64,000 nucleotides of DNA from Bacillus taeanensis (lineage in GTDB: Bacteria > Bacillota > Bacilli > Bacillales > UBA6769). Within the stretch, counting starts at the first letter, position 1, and every line of letters begins with the position of its first letter. The notes beneath the pieces are model-generated. The model saw only the letters and a program-made list of their open reading frames with translations, did no database searches and was not told where the DNA came from. A program made the position numbers and the translations under genes. Of the stretch, positions 56,057 through 64,000 are shown in pieces. Where the stretch lies: positions 1-64,000 of the forward strand of contig NZ_QOCW01000015.1 of the NCBI RefSeq assembly GCF_003318295.1, given 5' to 3'.

Positions 56057-59000
56057 TTATTTCTTACCTAACAAACTTAAATAACTTTTCAACTTATCTT
56101 TTTTGCTAATATTAGCATTGCTGATCCCACCGTAGTCCTTAAGAAGCTTGGCAGCAACGTATTTTTTCGGATGATCTTTTACCATATTTGCATAATCAGC
56201 TATTACTTCCTTAGAAGGGGATAGCTTTGCTAGTAAAGCTATCGATTCTACAAATGTATTACGATGCAGGACACGTAGTGAATGAATATCTTTTGGATAG
56301 CTTGTACCATTCACAATAATGTTATTATTTTTTAGCGAGACCTCAGGTATTTGAGGCTTTTTACTATTGTTTTTTACTGGTGCAGCTGTTTTTGGTTTCG
56401 GGCTTTTTGCCGGCTGCTTTTGGACTGCTGGTTTTGGTGCCGGATTTTTTGCTGGTTGTTGTTGAACACTAGCAGCTTTTACTGGTGCTGTTGGTTTTGG
56501 ACTCGGCTTTTTTACTGGTGCTTTAGCATTAGCAGAGTATAATGCTTTATGCCCCTCTTTCCAAATGCTTTCAGAGTCTGGTGCACCTTCGTTCGGTGTA
56601 AGGATGTATCGTTTATTATGACCTGCAAAAGCATTATCAAACAACATCCCCTTTAAAACCTCTGCTTCACGTTTAGATGGCTTTCTTAAAACCGTATCTA
56701 ATAAATATTCAGCTGAATTTGCTTCAATTGAAGTAAGATCCGGGTTATCTTTAAAAATACGAAGCCAGCTATCAGCAAACTGAAGCACGCCGCGATGAAT
56801 GGCATTTACTTTTGCAAGGTGTTCTGCCGATCCAAGCTCTTCTTTGATAACTCTAATTTCAGAAGACTTATCTTCTACCACTTCAATTAAGCTTCCTGTT
56901 GCTTCATTGACAAGTGTTTCAATAATGAGATTATGACTTAACATAATATCTGATTTATAGGCTGGATTAATATTCTTTAAATAATAACTTTCCGCATTTT
57001 CAATTGGATCATGACCAAAATCATCAGAATAAGTCATAAAGAACGCAGGCTGCAGTTCCTGTTCGAAAATAGAATTAATCATTCGATGTGTGGATCCTTT
57101 ATAACCGAAGTCAACTCCAAGTGTTTTCTTGCCTAAATCAATACCCTGCTGCTGTAAATATTTCTTGTAAGCACGTCTTTTTTCATCAAAAGGCTTACGT
57201 ACCTCTGCCCAATTTTCGGAAACATGTTCGTAGACGATACCATATATGGCAGCTGGTGTTAACTTACCAACAGGAATATCAATATCTTCCACACTCCAAC
57301 GCGTAAGGATATGATCTGAAATTGCATATGGATCTAATCCAAAGCGATTTTCAAGCAGCATCGAGAAAGGATTTTTTCTCGCATAATCATCAATGCGAAT
57401 TTTAAAGAAATCCTCAGGTGATTGAAGGTTTAACCCCATCAATCCGCGGCGTGATGTTGCAATATAATGAACATCAAATTTTTCAGCTTCACCGCGTGCT
57501 TCAAGAATTTTCTTTACAATTTTACTCGGTAAATAACAATCTCTTGCAAAGAATAGAATAGCATCGCAGTTCTTTTCCTTCGCCTGCTCAATAATCCATT
57601 CTGAGAATGAATATAAAAGAGGGCCTAAGGCTAAGAAACCAAATTCCACCCCATTTTCTAAAAAGCCTCTGTCTTTATTTGGATCTATTACTTCATTTAC
57701 ATCTTTAAACGTTTTAATTTGATAAAATTCTTCTGCAAACATAGAGAGTGCCGTTCTTAAAAAGAAGCTGTTATTGACAATGTTTGGTGATAATTTGCGC
57801 TCTTTTAAAATTTCTAACGCTCTCTCACGTGCTGAAGAAATTCGTACAGAATTCCAGCCTGCTGCTCCAGCACGCTCTAAGTCGCCAATTGGATTATCTC
57901 CAATATGTAACACTGTACTTGTATCAACATTTAATTCTTCAGCAACATGTCCAAATAAATCACCTGAATGCTTCTTTTTACCAATCTTTGAAGAAACGTA
58001 AAGTGTTGTATATTCTGTTATCCCTGCATTTGAAAGGGCACGAGCTACAAACGCCTCTTCATGGATAAAGTCCGAAATAATAATAACAGGCTTTCCGGCT
58101 TTTATCGCTTCATTAAACAGGAATTTCCCAACCGGACGTGCTTTTAACACACTCCATTCAATCTTTTGCTCTAAATCAATAAGCTTTTGTACATCACTTA
58201 ACTTTCCACCAAAGCGCTCAATCATTAAAGAGTACACTTCATGAATTGTGATTTCCTCCACTGTGCCTTCTGCTTTAACAGCAAGTTCAGCATCACGCTC
58301 TCGGCGTAATTGGCGCTCGACTCCAGCTCTCAGTTGAGCAAATGTTTGAGTGATATAATTCGGTACTTCAATGGAGTGTTTGCCTTCTGAAAGTTCCTTT
58401 TGCATAATTGCAAATACATCTTCCGGCTTAAATACCGCTCTGCAAAGCAGGGTATCAAATACATCAAATGATACGACACTTGCTTCTTTGATTTGCTTGA
58501 CTAATCTTTCTAAATAATCGGTATCTTGGTGAAAGCCTTTATGACCAAGACGGTTTAACTGACGTACTGCAGCACGATTAGATGAAGCGGTACTATAATG
58601 AAGCGGGTTTTCTTTTACACTTTTTACAACATTTTTATTAGGAAGAAGGTCAATCCCAGATTTTCCTTTCGCTTTGTTTGCTGCCATTTCTGTAAATATA
58701 GAAGCAAGGTAATCCGGCTCTCCTAATAATCGAGACTCTAGGAAAGTCTGTCTGCTAAGCATAAGCGCCATAATATGATCATTATTGTTTTCCTCACTGT
58801 ACTGCTGCGTTTTTAAGTTTGTTTGATCAGCAAGATGTGCTAAGTGTGAACGAGATGGAGAAATTAATTTACGGTTATAAAACTTAGCTTGCAGACCAAT
58901 CGTACTTGAAATCGAGCATGTCGCATCTGCCCACGGAACAATAAATTGAGAAATATTATCCACTTTTTCAAATTCCTTTGAATACAAGAAATTAGGGAAA

Positions 59001-59869
59001 TTAGAAGTTAAGAAATCAATATTTTTATCATTAATGGCTTTCTCTTGAACAAAACCACTTACATATTGAGTCGCAATAACCCCTGTATCTTCAGGTGTGT
59101 TCTTTAATACATCAATTAAGAAATCGAATTGAGAATCATAACTGCAGTTCTCGTAAAACCCGAAATATTGCGAGATTTGCAGAGGTACTAATATAAATTT
59201 CTTAAACCGCTCTGATCCTTTTAGTTTTGAAAGAATTAACTCTTTTACTGCATTCTCTTCATAAAATGCTTCAAATTTGTTGTGAATGCTGTAATATGCT
59301 TCAAGTTCTCCAGGAGTTGCTTTTACTGTACTTAAATCTCCTTCACCGAAAACACTATCTTTATACAACCCAACTGGATCAAGAGAAATTGTTCGTGGGT
59401 ATGGCGGGCGCATGAAGAGACCTGGCATCAAATCAATTACTAAAGCATTTGGAAACATTGCTCGAAAAATAGTTGTTGGAAACTCCCAACAAATGATTAA
59501 GTCAGGCTCCCAGCCTTTAAATAATGATTTAAAGTATCCATTTATGTAGGCACGCTCTTCTGAAGTGAAATTATCATTGTATGACTTACGAATAAAGGCA
59601 TCTCCAAAACCAAAAATATCTGTATCTCTTCCATAATCAACGATAAAGCTGTTGTTATTGTTAATTTTTGTTGGCTTTGCTTCTCTTTTAACTGATTCAA
59701 ACGTATGCTTAGATAGTAAAAATTTAACATCTAAATTATTTACTTTGGATAACGTGTTAGCTAATGGATCAAGATATTTTGTATAAGCACCTGTTCGAAA
59801 ATTTGGGTCTCCCATATCAATTGTAAAATTAGACATGAAAAGAACATTCTTAAATGAAAACTTCCCCAT
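56057..59869 (-). CDS. Giant multidomain capsule protein (GT-like, HAD, Pro/Lys linker)
   Basis: About 1270 residues, soluble. Residues 1-430 resemble a GT-B-type capsule transferase; VPWADATCSISSTIGLQAKF near 320 is like the donor region of KpsC/KpsS proteins. Residues about 465-690 are a HAD-type domain with SFDVFDTLLCR (nucleophile), IIISDF (motif II) and HIGDNPIGDLERA (motif IV). Residues 700-1110 are a large helical domain (ILFFARDCYLPSKIV, GVDFGYKGSTHRMI) that commonly follows such HAD domains in glycan loci. A Pro/Lys/Ala-rich linker (about 1125-1190) joins a small C-terminal helical domain. The start is ATG behind AGGGTGG. It is the last gene of the capsule operon. The precise activity is unknown. 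Confidence 0.7.
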   Translation of the reverse strand: MGKFSFKNVLFMSNFTIDMGDPNFRTGAYTKYLDPLANTLSKVNNLDVKFLLSKHTFESVKREAKPTKINNNNSFIVDYGRDTDIFGFGDAFIRKSYNDNFTSEERAYINGYFKSLFKGWEPDLIICWEFPTTIFRAMFPNALVIDLMPGLFMRPPYPRTISLDPVGLYKDSVFGEGDLSTVKATPGELEAYYSIHNKFEAFYEENAVKELILSKLKGSERFKKFILVPLQISQYFGFYENCSYDSQFDFLIDVLKNTPEDTGVIATQYVSGFVQEKAINDKNIDFLTSNFPNFLYSKEFEKVDNISQFIVPWADATCSISSTIGLQAKFYNRKLISPSRSHLAHLADQTNLKTQQYSEENNNDHIMALMLSRQTFLESRLLGEPDYLASIFTEMAANKAKGKSGIDLLPNKNVVKSVKENPLHYSTASSNRAAVRQLNRLGHKGFHQDTDYLERLVKQIKEASVVSFDVFDTLLCRAVFKPEDVFAIMQKELSEGKHSIEVPNYITQTFAQLRAGVERQLRRERDAELAVKAEGTVEEITIHEVYSLMIERFGGKLSDVQKLIDLEQKIEWSVLKARPVGKFLFNEAIKAGKPVIIISDFIHEEAFVARALSNAGITEYTTLYVSSKIGKKKHSGDLFGHVAEELNVDTSTVLHIGDNPIGDLERAGAAGWNSVRISSARERALEILKERKLSPNIVNNSFFLRTALSMFAEEFYQIKTFKDVNEVIDPNKDRGFLENGVEFGFLALGPLLYSFSEWIIEQAKEKNCDAILFFARDCYLPSKIVKKILEARGEAEKFDVHYIATSRRGLMGLNLQSPEDFFKIRIDDYARKNPFSMLLENRFGLDPYAISDHILTRWSVEDIDIPVGKLTPAAIYGIVYEHVSENWAEVRKPFDEKRRAYKKYLQQQGIDLGKKTLGVDFGYKGSTHRMINSIFEQELQPAFFMTYSDDFGHDPIENAESYYLKNINPAYKSDIMLSHNLIIETLVNEATGSLIEVVEDKSSEIRVIKEELGSAEHLAKVNAIHRGVLQFADSWLRIFKDNPDLTSIEANSAEYLLDTVLRKPSKREAEVLKGMLFDNAFAGHNKRYILTPNEGAPDSESIWKEGHKALYSANAKAPVKKPSPKPTAPVKAASVQQQPAKNPAPKPAVQKQPAKSPKPKTAAPVKNNSKKPQIPEVSLKNNNIIVNGTSYPKDIHSLRVLHRNTFVESIALLAKLSPSKEVIADYANMVKDHPKKYVAAKLLKDYGGISNANISKKDKLKSYLSLLGKK

Positions 59870-60005
59870 GCTATCTTCCACCCTTTCTTTACCTACTTCT
59901 ATATTTAATTTATCTCATTGTTTACACAAGCATTTGAAATGTTTTCGCTTTTAGTTTAGGATAACATCCCTCATTAAAATTATGCTTTATGCCTATCTAT
60001 TCAGG

Positions 60006-62120
60006 TTAAACCTTATGTTCAATTAAATAATCAATTACATCAAAAATTGTGCCTGGTAAGCCAGTTCTTGGATTGATATAGCGCGGATAGAGAAGATACG
60101 CTGCTGCAAACACTTCTGTTACGCTGCGTTTTTCTTGTCTTCTTGCTGTTATTAAGCGATCGTTTGTAATGCCCCAGCCTGCATAAAACGGCATTCCAAA
60201 ACAATACACTTCCTTGTTCATAAGCAGGGCTTCAAAGCCTAGCTGTGACGTTACAACATATACTTTATCCACTTTTTCTATTAAAGAAAGAGGATTGCAC
60301 TCATCGTATATAAATGTTGTGGCACTATCTACATCTTCAACAGTTAAATTACCTTCTTTTTTCCCTGAAATAACATCAGGATGTGTTTTTACATAAATAT
60401 CAGCATCAGGATGATCCTGTTTGGCCGCTTCATACATTTCCTTAAAACGGTTTTGATCCGCTAAGCCAAGCGTTATCGACATATCGCCAAGCGTTTGATC
60501 AACGACTAATACTCTTTCTTTGCCATTTTCCTTGAAAACATTTGAACCAATCATCGGGGCTTGGTTATATTTACTTAAATAATTTTCACGGATCAATGTT
60601 ATTGCTTTTTCGGCATCGGCGAGAAGTTCTTCCGTCTCCCATCCTGAGCTGTTTAAAATATTTTCAAGTCGAGAAGGACGGGTTGCATCATAATAAATGC
60701 CGGCATCATCCATACAAATCGAGTAAGGCGGCGCACCATTCACCCCTAATCCGACCGAACGGAGAAAACCATCTTCTAAGGCAAGATAAGGAACATTGTA
60801 TTTTCGGCTAAATGCAATCGCTTTTTGAGCGCTTGGCTTCATTCCCCATCCCGCAATATAACTTAACTCAACAGCATGTTTAGCTGGATTAAATTCAACT
60901 TCGCCTTTTAAGAAAGATTGTAAGTTAGGAATAGCTTGAATTCCTTTTGATAAAATCCCGATCTTCCCTCTTTCATTTATTTCAATTGAAGGCTCTTCAG
61001 GAGGTTTGTTATGCTCGATTTGCTTTAAGTTATGAATAAGTTCAATCGCTTCTTCAATGGTGATTTCTTCTTTTGTAAAGGGATTAAAATACTTTGGGTA
61101 TAGCATATAAGCTGCTGCAAATACGTTTTGTAAGGAGAGCTGTCTTTTTCTTCTTTCAACCGTTTGGCGATCATCTGTTAAACCCCAGCCTGAATAAAAT
61201 GGTGCTCCTAATGTTGTAACGGGAATTCCTCTTAGTAATGCTTCAAAGCCTGATAAGGATGTAATAGTATACACATGATCAATGGTTTGAAACGCATCTG
61301 TGATACTAAGCGGCTCTGTAATCACTTGTGCAATCGATTTAACATCATTAGGATTTGACTGCATCGCACGCTTTCCGAATAAAACGTCTGGATGCGGCTT
61401 ATAGATGATTTCAGCATCCGGATTTTCTGTTTTGGCAAGCCATACTAAATCATTGTTGGTCATTTGTTTTGAGCAACCTCGTTTAATTGATTGATCGTCC
61501 TCAACTTGACCAATAACTAAAATTCGCTTCCGTTCTTTTTTTCCGTAAATTTCTTCAATGTTTTTTGCACCAACATTGTTATACTTACTAATATTTAATT
61601 CATTAAGACTTTGCATGCAGTGTTCTGCACGCTTAAGCAGTTCTTTGTCGCCATCAAAATCGTAGGTATTAAGCAGATCTTCTAAATCACTCGGCTTTTC
61701 AGCGTCATAATACAATGCTTGAGAGTCAATACAGAGTGAAAGAGGAACACTATGGGAAGCACCTAGTTGGACAGAGCGAATAAAGCCATCCTCCATTCGG
61801 TAGTAAGGAATTTCTTTATTTTCTGCATATTTTTTCAGTTTTAAGCTATCTTTATAACCCCACACCATAATAACCCGATCTTGATATTTTTCTGCAAGAT
61901 TTACGACTCGATCCACATTTTCACTGTCTTTTACAAAGATCACGTCATATTCCTGTAAGTAAGCTTGGATAAAATCATATTTCCATTTGCTAAAACCAAC
62001 TAGTAATGCGACTGGTTTATCTGTTTTAATTTTTGGTGTTAATTTCTTTTGCAAGATCGCTAATTTAATAAAAGTTTTATTGCCAACTGCTTTCTTTACT
62101 GTTTTTTTAAACTTCCCCAT
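60006..62120 (-). CDS. Two-domain KpsC-like capsule glycosyltransferase
   Basis: A 704-residue protein made of two related halves (about 30-345 and 370-700). Each half has the capsule-synthesis motif EDGF(I/L)RSVQLG or EDGFLRSVGLG, then SLCIDSQALYYDAEKPSDLE or SICMDDAGIYYDATRPSRLE, a VIGQVEDDQS or VVDQTLGDMS strand, KPHPDV or KTHPDV, and (T)SLSGFEALLRG or TSQLGFEALLMN near the end with YAGWG or YSGWG. This is the KpsC/LipB plan, known in Gram-negatives as a dual beta-Kdo transferase building the lipid linker of group 2 capsules. No Kdo synthesis gene is in the window, so the Gram-positive donor may differ. Start behind GAGGTG. Confidence 0.85.
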   Translation of the reverse strand: MGKFKKTVKKAVGNKTFIKLAILQKKLTPKIKTDKPVALLVGFSKWKYDFIQAYLQEYDVIFVKDSENVDRVVNLAEKYQDRVIMVWGYKDSLKLKKYAENKEIPYYRMEDGFIRSVQLGASHSVPLSLCIDSQALYYDAEKPSDLEDLLNTYDFDGDKELLKRAEHCMQSLNELNISKYNNVGAKNIEEIYGKKERKRILVIGQVEDDQSIKRGCSKQMTNNDLVWLAKTENPDAEIIYKPHPDVLFGKRAMQSNPNDVKSIAQVITEPLSITDAFQTIDHVYTITSLSGFEALLRGIPVTTLGAPFYSGWGLTDDRQTVERRKRQLSLQNVFAAAYMLYPKYFNPFTKEEITIEEAIELIHNLKQIEHNKPPEEPSIEINERGKIGILSKGIQAIPNLQSFLKGEVEFNPAKHAVELSYIAGWGMKPSAQKAIAFSRKYNVPYLALEDGFLRSVGLGVNGAPPYSICMDDAGIYYDATRPSRLENILNSSGWETEELLADAEKAITLIRENYLSKYNQAPMIGSNVFKENGKERVLVVDQTLGDMSITLGLADQNRFKEMYEAAKQDHPDADIYVKTHPDVISGKKEGNLTVEDVDSATTFIYDECNPLSLIEKVDKVYVVTSQLGFEALLMNKEVYCFGMPFYAGWGITNDRLITARRQEKRSVTEVFAAAYLLYPRYINPRTGLPGTIFDVIDYLIEHKV

Positions 62121-62161
62121 TTCTTTCACCTCATAAGCAAAGATTATTGCTCGTATTGTTT

Positions 62162-63259
62162 TTACTCAGCTTGACTAATCCGTTCAATGGCTTCTTCAAT
62201 CGTAATTACTTCTTTACGATAGGGATCTATGTACTTCGGATAAAGAATATAAGCTCCAGCAAATAATTCTTCCGTTGTGAGTTTCCTTTTTCTCCGTGTA
62301 ACTAGTTGTCTGTCATCCGTTAATCCCCAGCCTGAATAAAACGGAGCACCTACAGTAGTTACTTTAATTCCACGAATTAATGCTTCAAAGCCTGATAAAG
62401 ATGTAATCGTATAAACATGGTCAATCGTTTTTAGAGAATCAACAAGACTAAGCGGTTCTTCAATAACTTTTGCAATATCCTTAATTTCATTCGGATCTGA
62501 CTGCTTCAACCGTCTCCCTGTTAATACATCGGGATGGGGTTTATAAATAATTTCAGCATCACTGTTTTCTTTACGTGCCAGTCTTACCAAATCGTTGTTT
62601 GTCCAACGCTTATCGCTGCCCATTTTGATAGAAGCATCATCTTCCACTTGACCGATAACGAGGACACGTTTTTTCGTCTTCGGCCCATATAGTTCTGCTA
62701 TCTCTCTTTTTTTAACATGGTTATATTTGCTTATCCCAAGTTCATTCAACATTTTAATGCAGTGTACAGCTCTTTTAAGAAGAAGAGGATCATTATTAAA
62801 GTGATACGTATTTAACAACTCTTCTAAATCACTAGGCTTTGTGGAATCAAAGTACATTCCTTTCCAATCCATGCATAAAGAAAAGGGAGCGGTATGCATC
62901 GCTCCTAAGCCTACTGAACGTACAAATCCATCCTCTATACGCACTACTTGTATTCCATGTGTCTCAGCATATTGGCTAATTTTCTTATCTTCTTTATAGC
63001 CCCAAACAACAAATATTTTATTTGGCGTTCTTTTAAACACAAAGGAAAGTCCCCACAGCTTTTCTGCGGCAGGAACAAAGACAACTTTATAAGTTGATAA
63101 ATAAGACCTTATATAAGATTGCTTCCATTTAGAGACATTGAAAACAAAGGCAACTTTTTGTTTATCAGTATGAAGTGGATTGATTGTCCACTGAATAAGT
63201 TTTACAAAAAGCTGTCCGGCATTTAACATGCTTTTTATAATTTGTTTAACCTTGCTCAT
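62162..63259 (-). CDS. Single-domain KpsC-like glycosyltransferase
   Basis: A 365-residue protein matching the N-terminal half of the neighbouring two-domain protein: VVRIEDGFVRSVGLGAMH near residue 108, SLCMDWKGMYFDSTKPSDLE, VIGQVEDDASI, KPHPDV, TITSLSGFEALIRG and PFYSGWGLTDDRQ. One of the two Kdo-transferase-like activities would thus be present as a separate enzyme. Its ATG overlaps the stop of the ABC gene by 4 bases, so they are coupled. Confidence 0.85.
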   Translation of the reverse strand: MSKVKQIIKSMLNAGQLFVKLIQWTINPLHTDKQKVAFVFNVSKWKQSYIRSYLSTYKVVFVPAAEKLWGLSFVFKRTPNKIFVVWGYKEDKKISQYAETHGIQVVRIEDGFVRSVGLGAMHTAPFSLCMDWKGMYFDSTKPSDLEELLNTYHFNNDPLLLKRAVHCIKMLNELGISKYNHVKKREIAELYGPKTKKRVLVIGQVEDDASIKMGSDKRWTNNDLVRLARKENSDAEIIYKPHPDVLTGRRLKQSDPNEIKDIAKVIEEPLSLVDSLKTIDHVYTITSLSGFEALIRGIKVTTVGAPFYSGWGLTDDRQLVTRRKRKLTTEELFAGAYILYPKYIDPYRKEVITIEEAIERISQAE

Positions 63260-64000
63260 TTAGCTGCAGCACTTTCCATGACTCTTGATTTCTTCTTTTT
63301 ATTAACAATTTCTTCTTCATAAAATGCTAATGCTTCATTAAGCTCTCCTTCAAACAATTTCTTGCCTTTATGAAGCACAATGCCTTTTTCACAAATATCT
63401 CTCATTTGACTGTTGCTGTGAGAAACAAACACAATCGTTTTTCCATGCAAATAGTCTTTTATTGCCGCTAGTGCTTTCTTTCTGAAAGAGGCATCCCCAA
63501 CAGCTAATACTTCATCAAGGAGAACAATTTCCATATCAACATGAATCGCAATCGAAAAACCAAGCCGAACTTTCATACCAGAAGAGTACATTTTGATTGG
63601 TGTATCAATAAAGTCTTCCAGTTCAGCAAATTCAATAATGTCATCAATGATTTCAGAAATTTGCTGTTCAGACAAACCTAGGATGGCGCCATTAATATAA
63701 ATATTTTCTCGACCTGTCATTTCTTTATGAAAGCCAGCTCCAAGCTCAATAAGTCCGCCAATATTGCCGTTTATATTAATCTCACCTCTTGTTGGTGAAG
63801 TAACTCCTAAAATCAATTTAAGCAGTGTACTTTTTCCAGAACCATTGCCGCCGATTATCGCAACAGATTCACCTTTCTTAATCGATAAAGAAACATCTTT
63901 TAATGACCAATGATAATCCATGCCGCTCTTTTTTCCGAGCAGCTTATTGCGGATTTCTCGCAGCCCTTTTACTTTTCCAGACTTCGAATATCGTTTTCCT
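63256..64000 (-). CDS. Polysaccharide ABC exporter ATPase, TagH/KpsT type (partial)
   Basis: The frame stays open to the right edge, so the true start lies outside the window. It contains Walker A GGNGSGKST, a Q-loop region, the signature YSSGMKVRLGFSIA, Walker B EIVLLDEVLAVGD and the switch His in FVSHSN. The order and the basic N-terminal stretch RYSKSGKVKGLREIRNK fit the ATPase of ABC exporters for teichoic acids or capsules (TagH, KpsT). It powers export of the chain made by the downstream KpsC-like and multidomain proteins. The permease partner is presumably just beyond the window. Confidence 0.9.
   Translation of the reverse strand, partial: GKRYSKSGKVKGLREIRNKLLGKKSGMDYHWSLKDVSLSIKKGESVAIIGGNGSGKSTLLKLILGVTSPTRGEININGNIGGLIELGAGFHKEMTGRENIYINGAILGLSEQQISEIIDDIIEFAELEDFIDTPIKMYSSGMKVRLGFSIAIHVDMEIVLLDEVLAVGDASFRKKALAAIKDYLHGKTIVFVSHSNSQMRDICEKGIVLHKGKKLFEGELNEALAFYEEEIVNKKKKSRVMESAAAK

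Noticed and set aside
56351..56542. Plus-strand Cys/Trp-rich 63-residue frame
   Set aside because: It is the complement of the Pro/Lys/Ala-rich linker of the multidomain gene and has no independent support.

Overview
The window reads as chromosome of a low-GC Gram-positive of the family Bacillaceae. The evidence is AGGAGG-type ribosome sites, a ComK homologue, a YkyB protein, a BY-kinase/CpsB-phosphatase pair of the Bacillus type, a ManR-type PTS regulator, and AT-rich intergenic DNA with U-tailed hairpins. I saw no rRNA, tRNA, CRISPR array or intact prophage. The genus cannot be fixed from the sequence.

Layout. 0-2.3 kb: a VanZ-like membrane protein and two small unknown proteins. 2.35-7.1 kb (minus): a sulfate-activation operon (SLC13 permease, sat, cysC, cysQ) lying between two 54-bp direct repeats. 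7.3-8.3 kb (minus): a three-gene operon ending in a ComK homologue. 8.5-11.2 kb: a lone DnaD-like N-terminal domain, a winged-helix-like protein and a small sigma-70 factor. 11.3-11.8 kb: a gene split in two frames at a run of seven A. 11.9-16.8 kb (minus): a mannose-type PTS operon (manR, IIBC, IIA, manA). 17.3-20.9 kb: ykyB, an IS982-family element with an 8-bp target duplication, a ROK sugar kinase and a PHP phosphoesterase. 21.0-26.3 kb: a gene graveyard (broken comM, fragments of PTS IIB and IIA, a broken second ROK kinase, a VanZ scrap, a possible endonuclease/exonuclease/phosphatase scrap) around one intact secreted beta-helix protein. 26.4-51.9 kb (minus): one long exopolysaccharide locus. 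52.7-55.9 kb: a lipid-facing TPR/InlB-repeat protein and an alpha/beta-hydrolase-TPR protein. 56.1-64.0 kb (minus): a second capsule locus with a 1270-residue multidomain protein, two KpsC-like proteins and the ATPase of a TagH/KpsT-type exporter, which runs off the window.

How the genes work together. The 26-52 kb locus looks like a complete Wzx/Wzy factory for a sulfated polysaccharide. It has the Wzz/BY-kinase/phosphatase control module, an initiating phosphoglycosyltransferase, three glycosyltransferases, a Wzy and a Wzx. It has donors for UDP-glucose (galU), dTDP-rhamnose (rmlACBD) and GDP-mannose (manA, phosphohexomutase, manC). It also has three different sulfotransferases and its own PAPS supply and PAP-removal set (sat, SLC13 permease, cysC, cysQ). 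Neither sulfate-activation cluster carries a PAPS reductase or sulfite reductase, so the context favours sulfation rather than cysteine synthesis. That reading, and the near-identity of the duplicated sat and cysC proteins, are the main discoveries here.

Limits: all functions are from reading motifs and context; no alignment or database search was run. Start codons were moved from the longest frame where a ribosome site clearly favoured an inner start.
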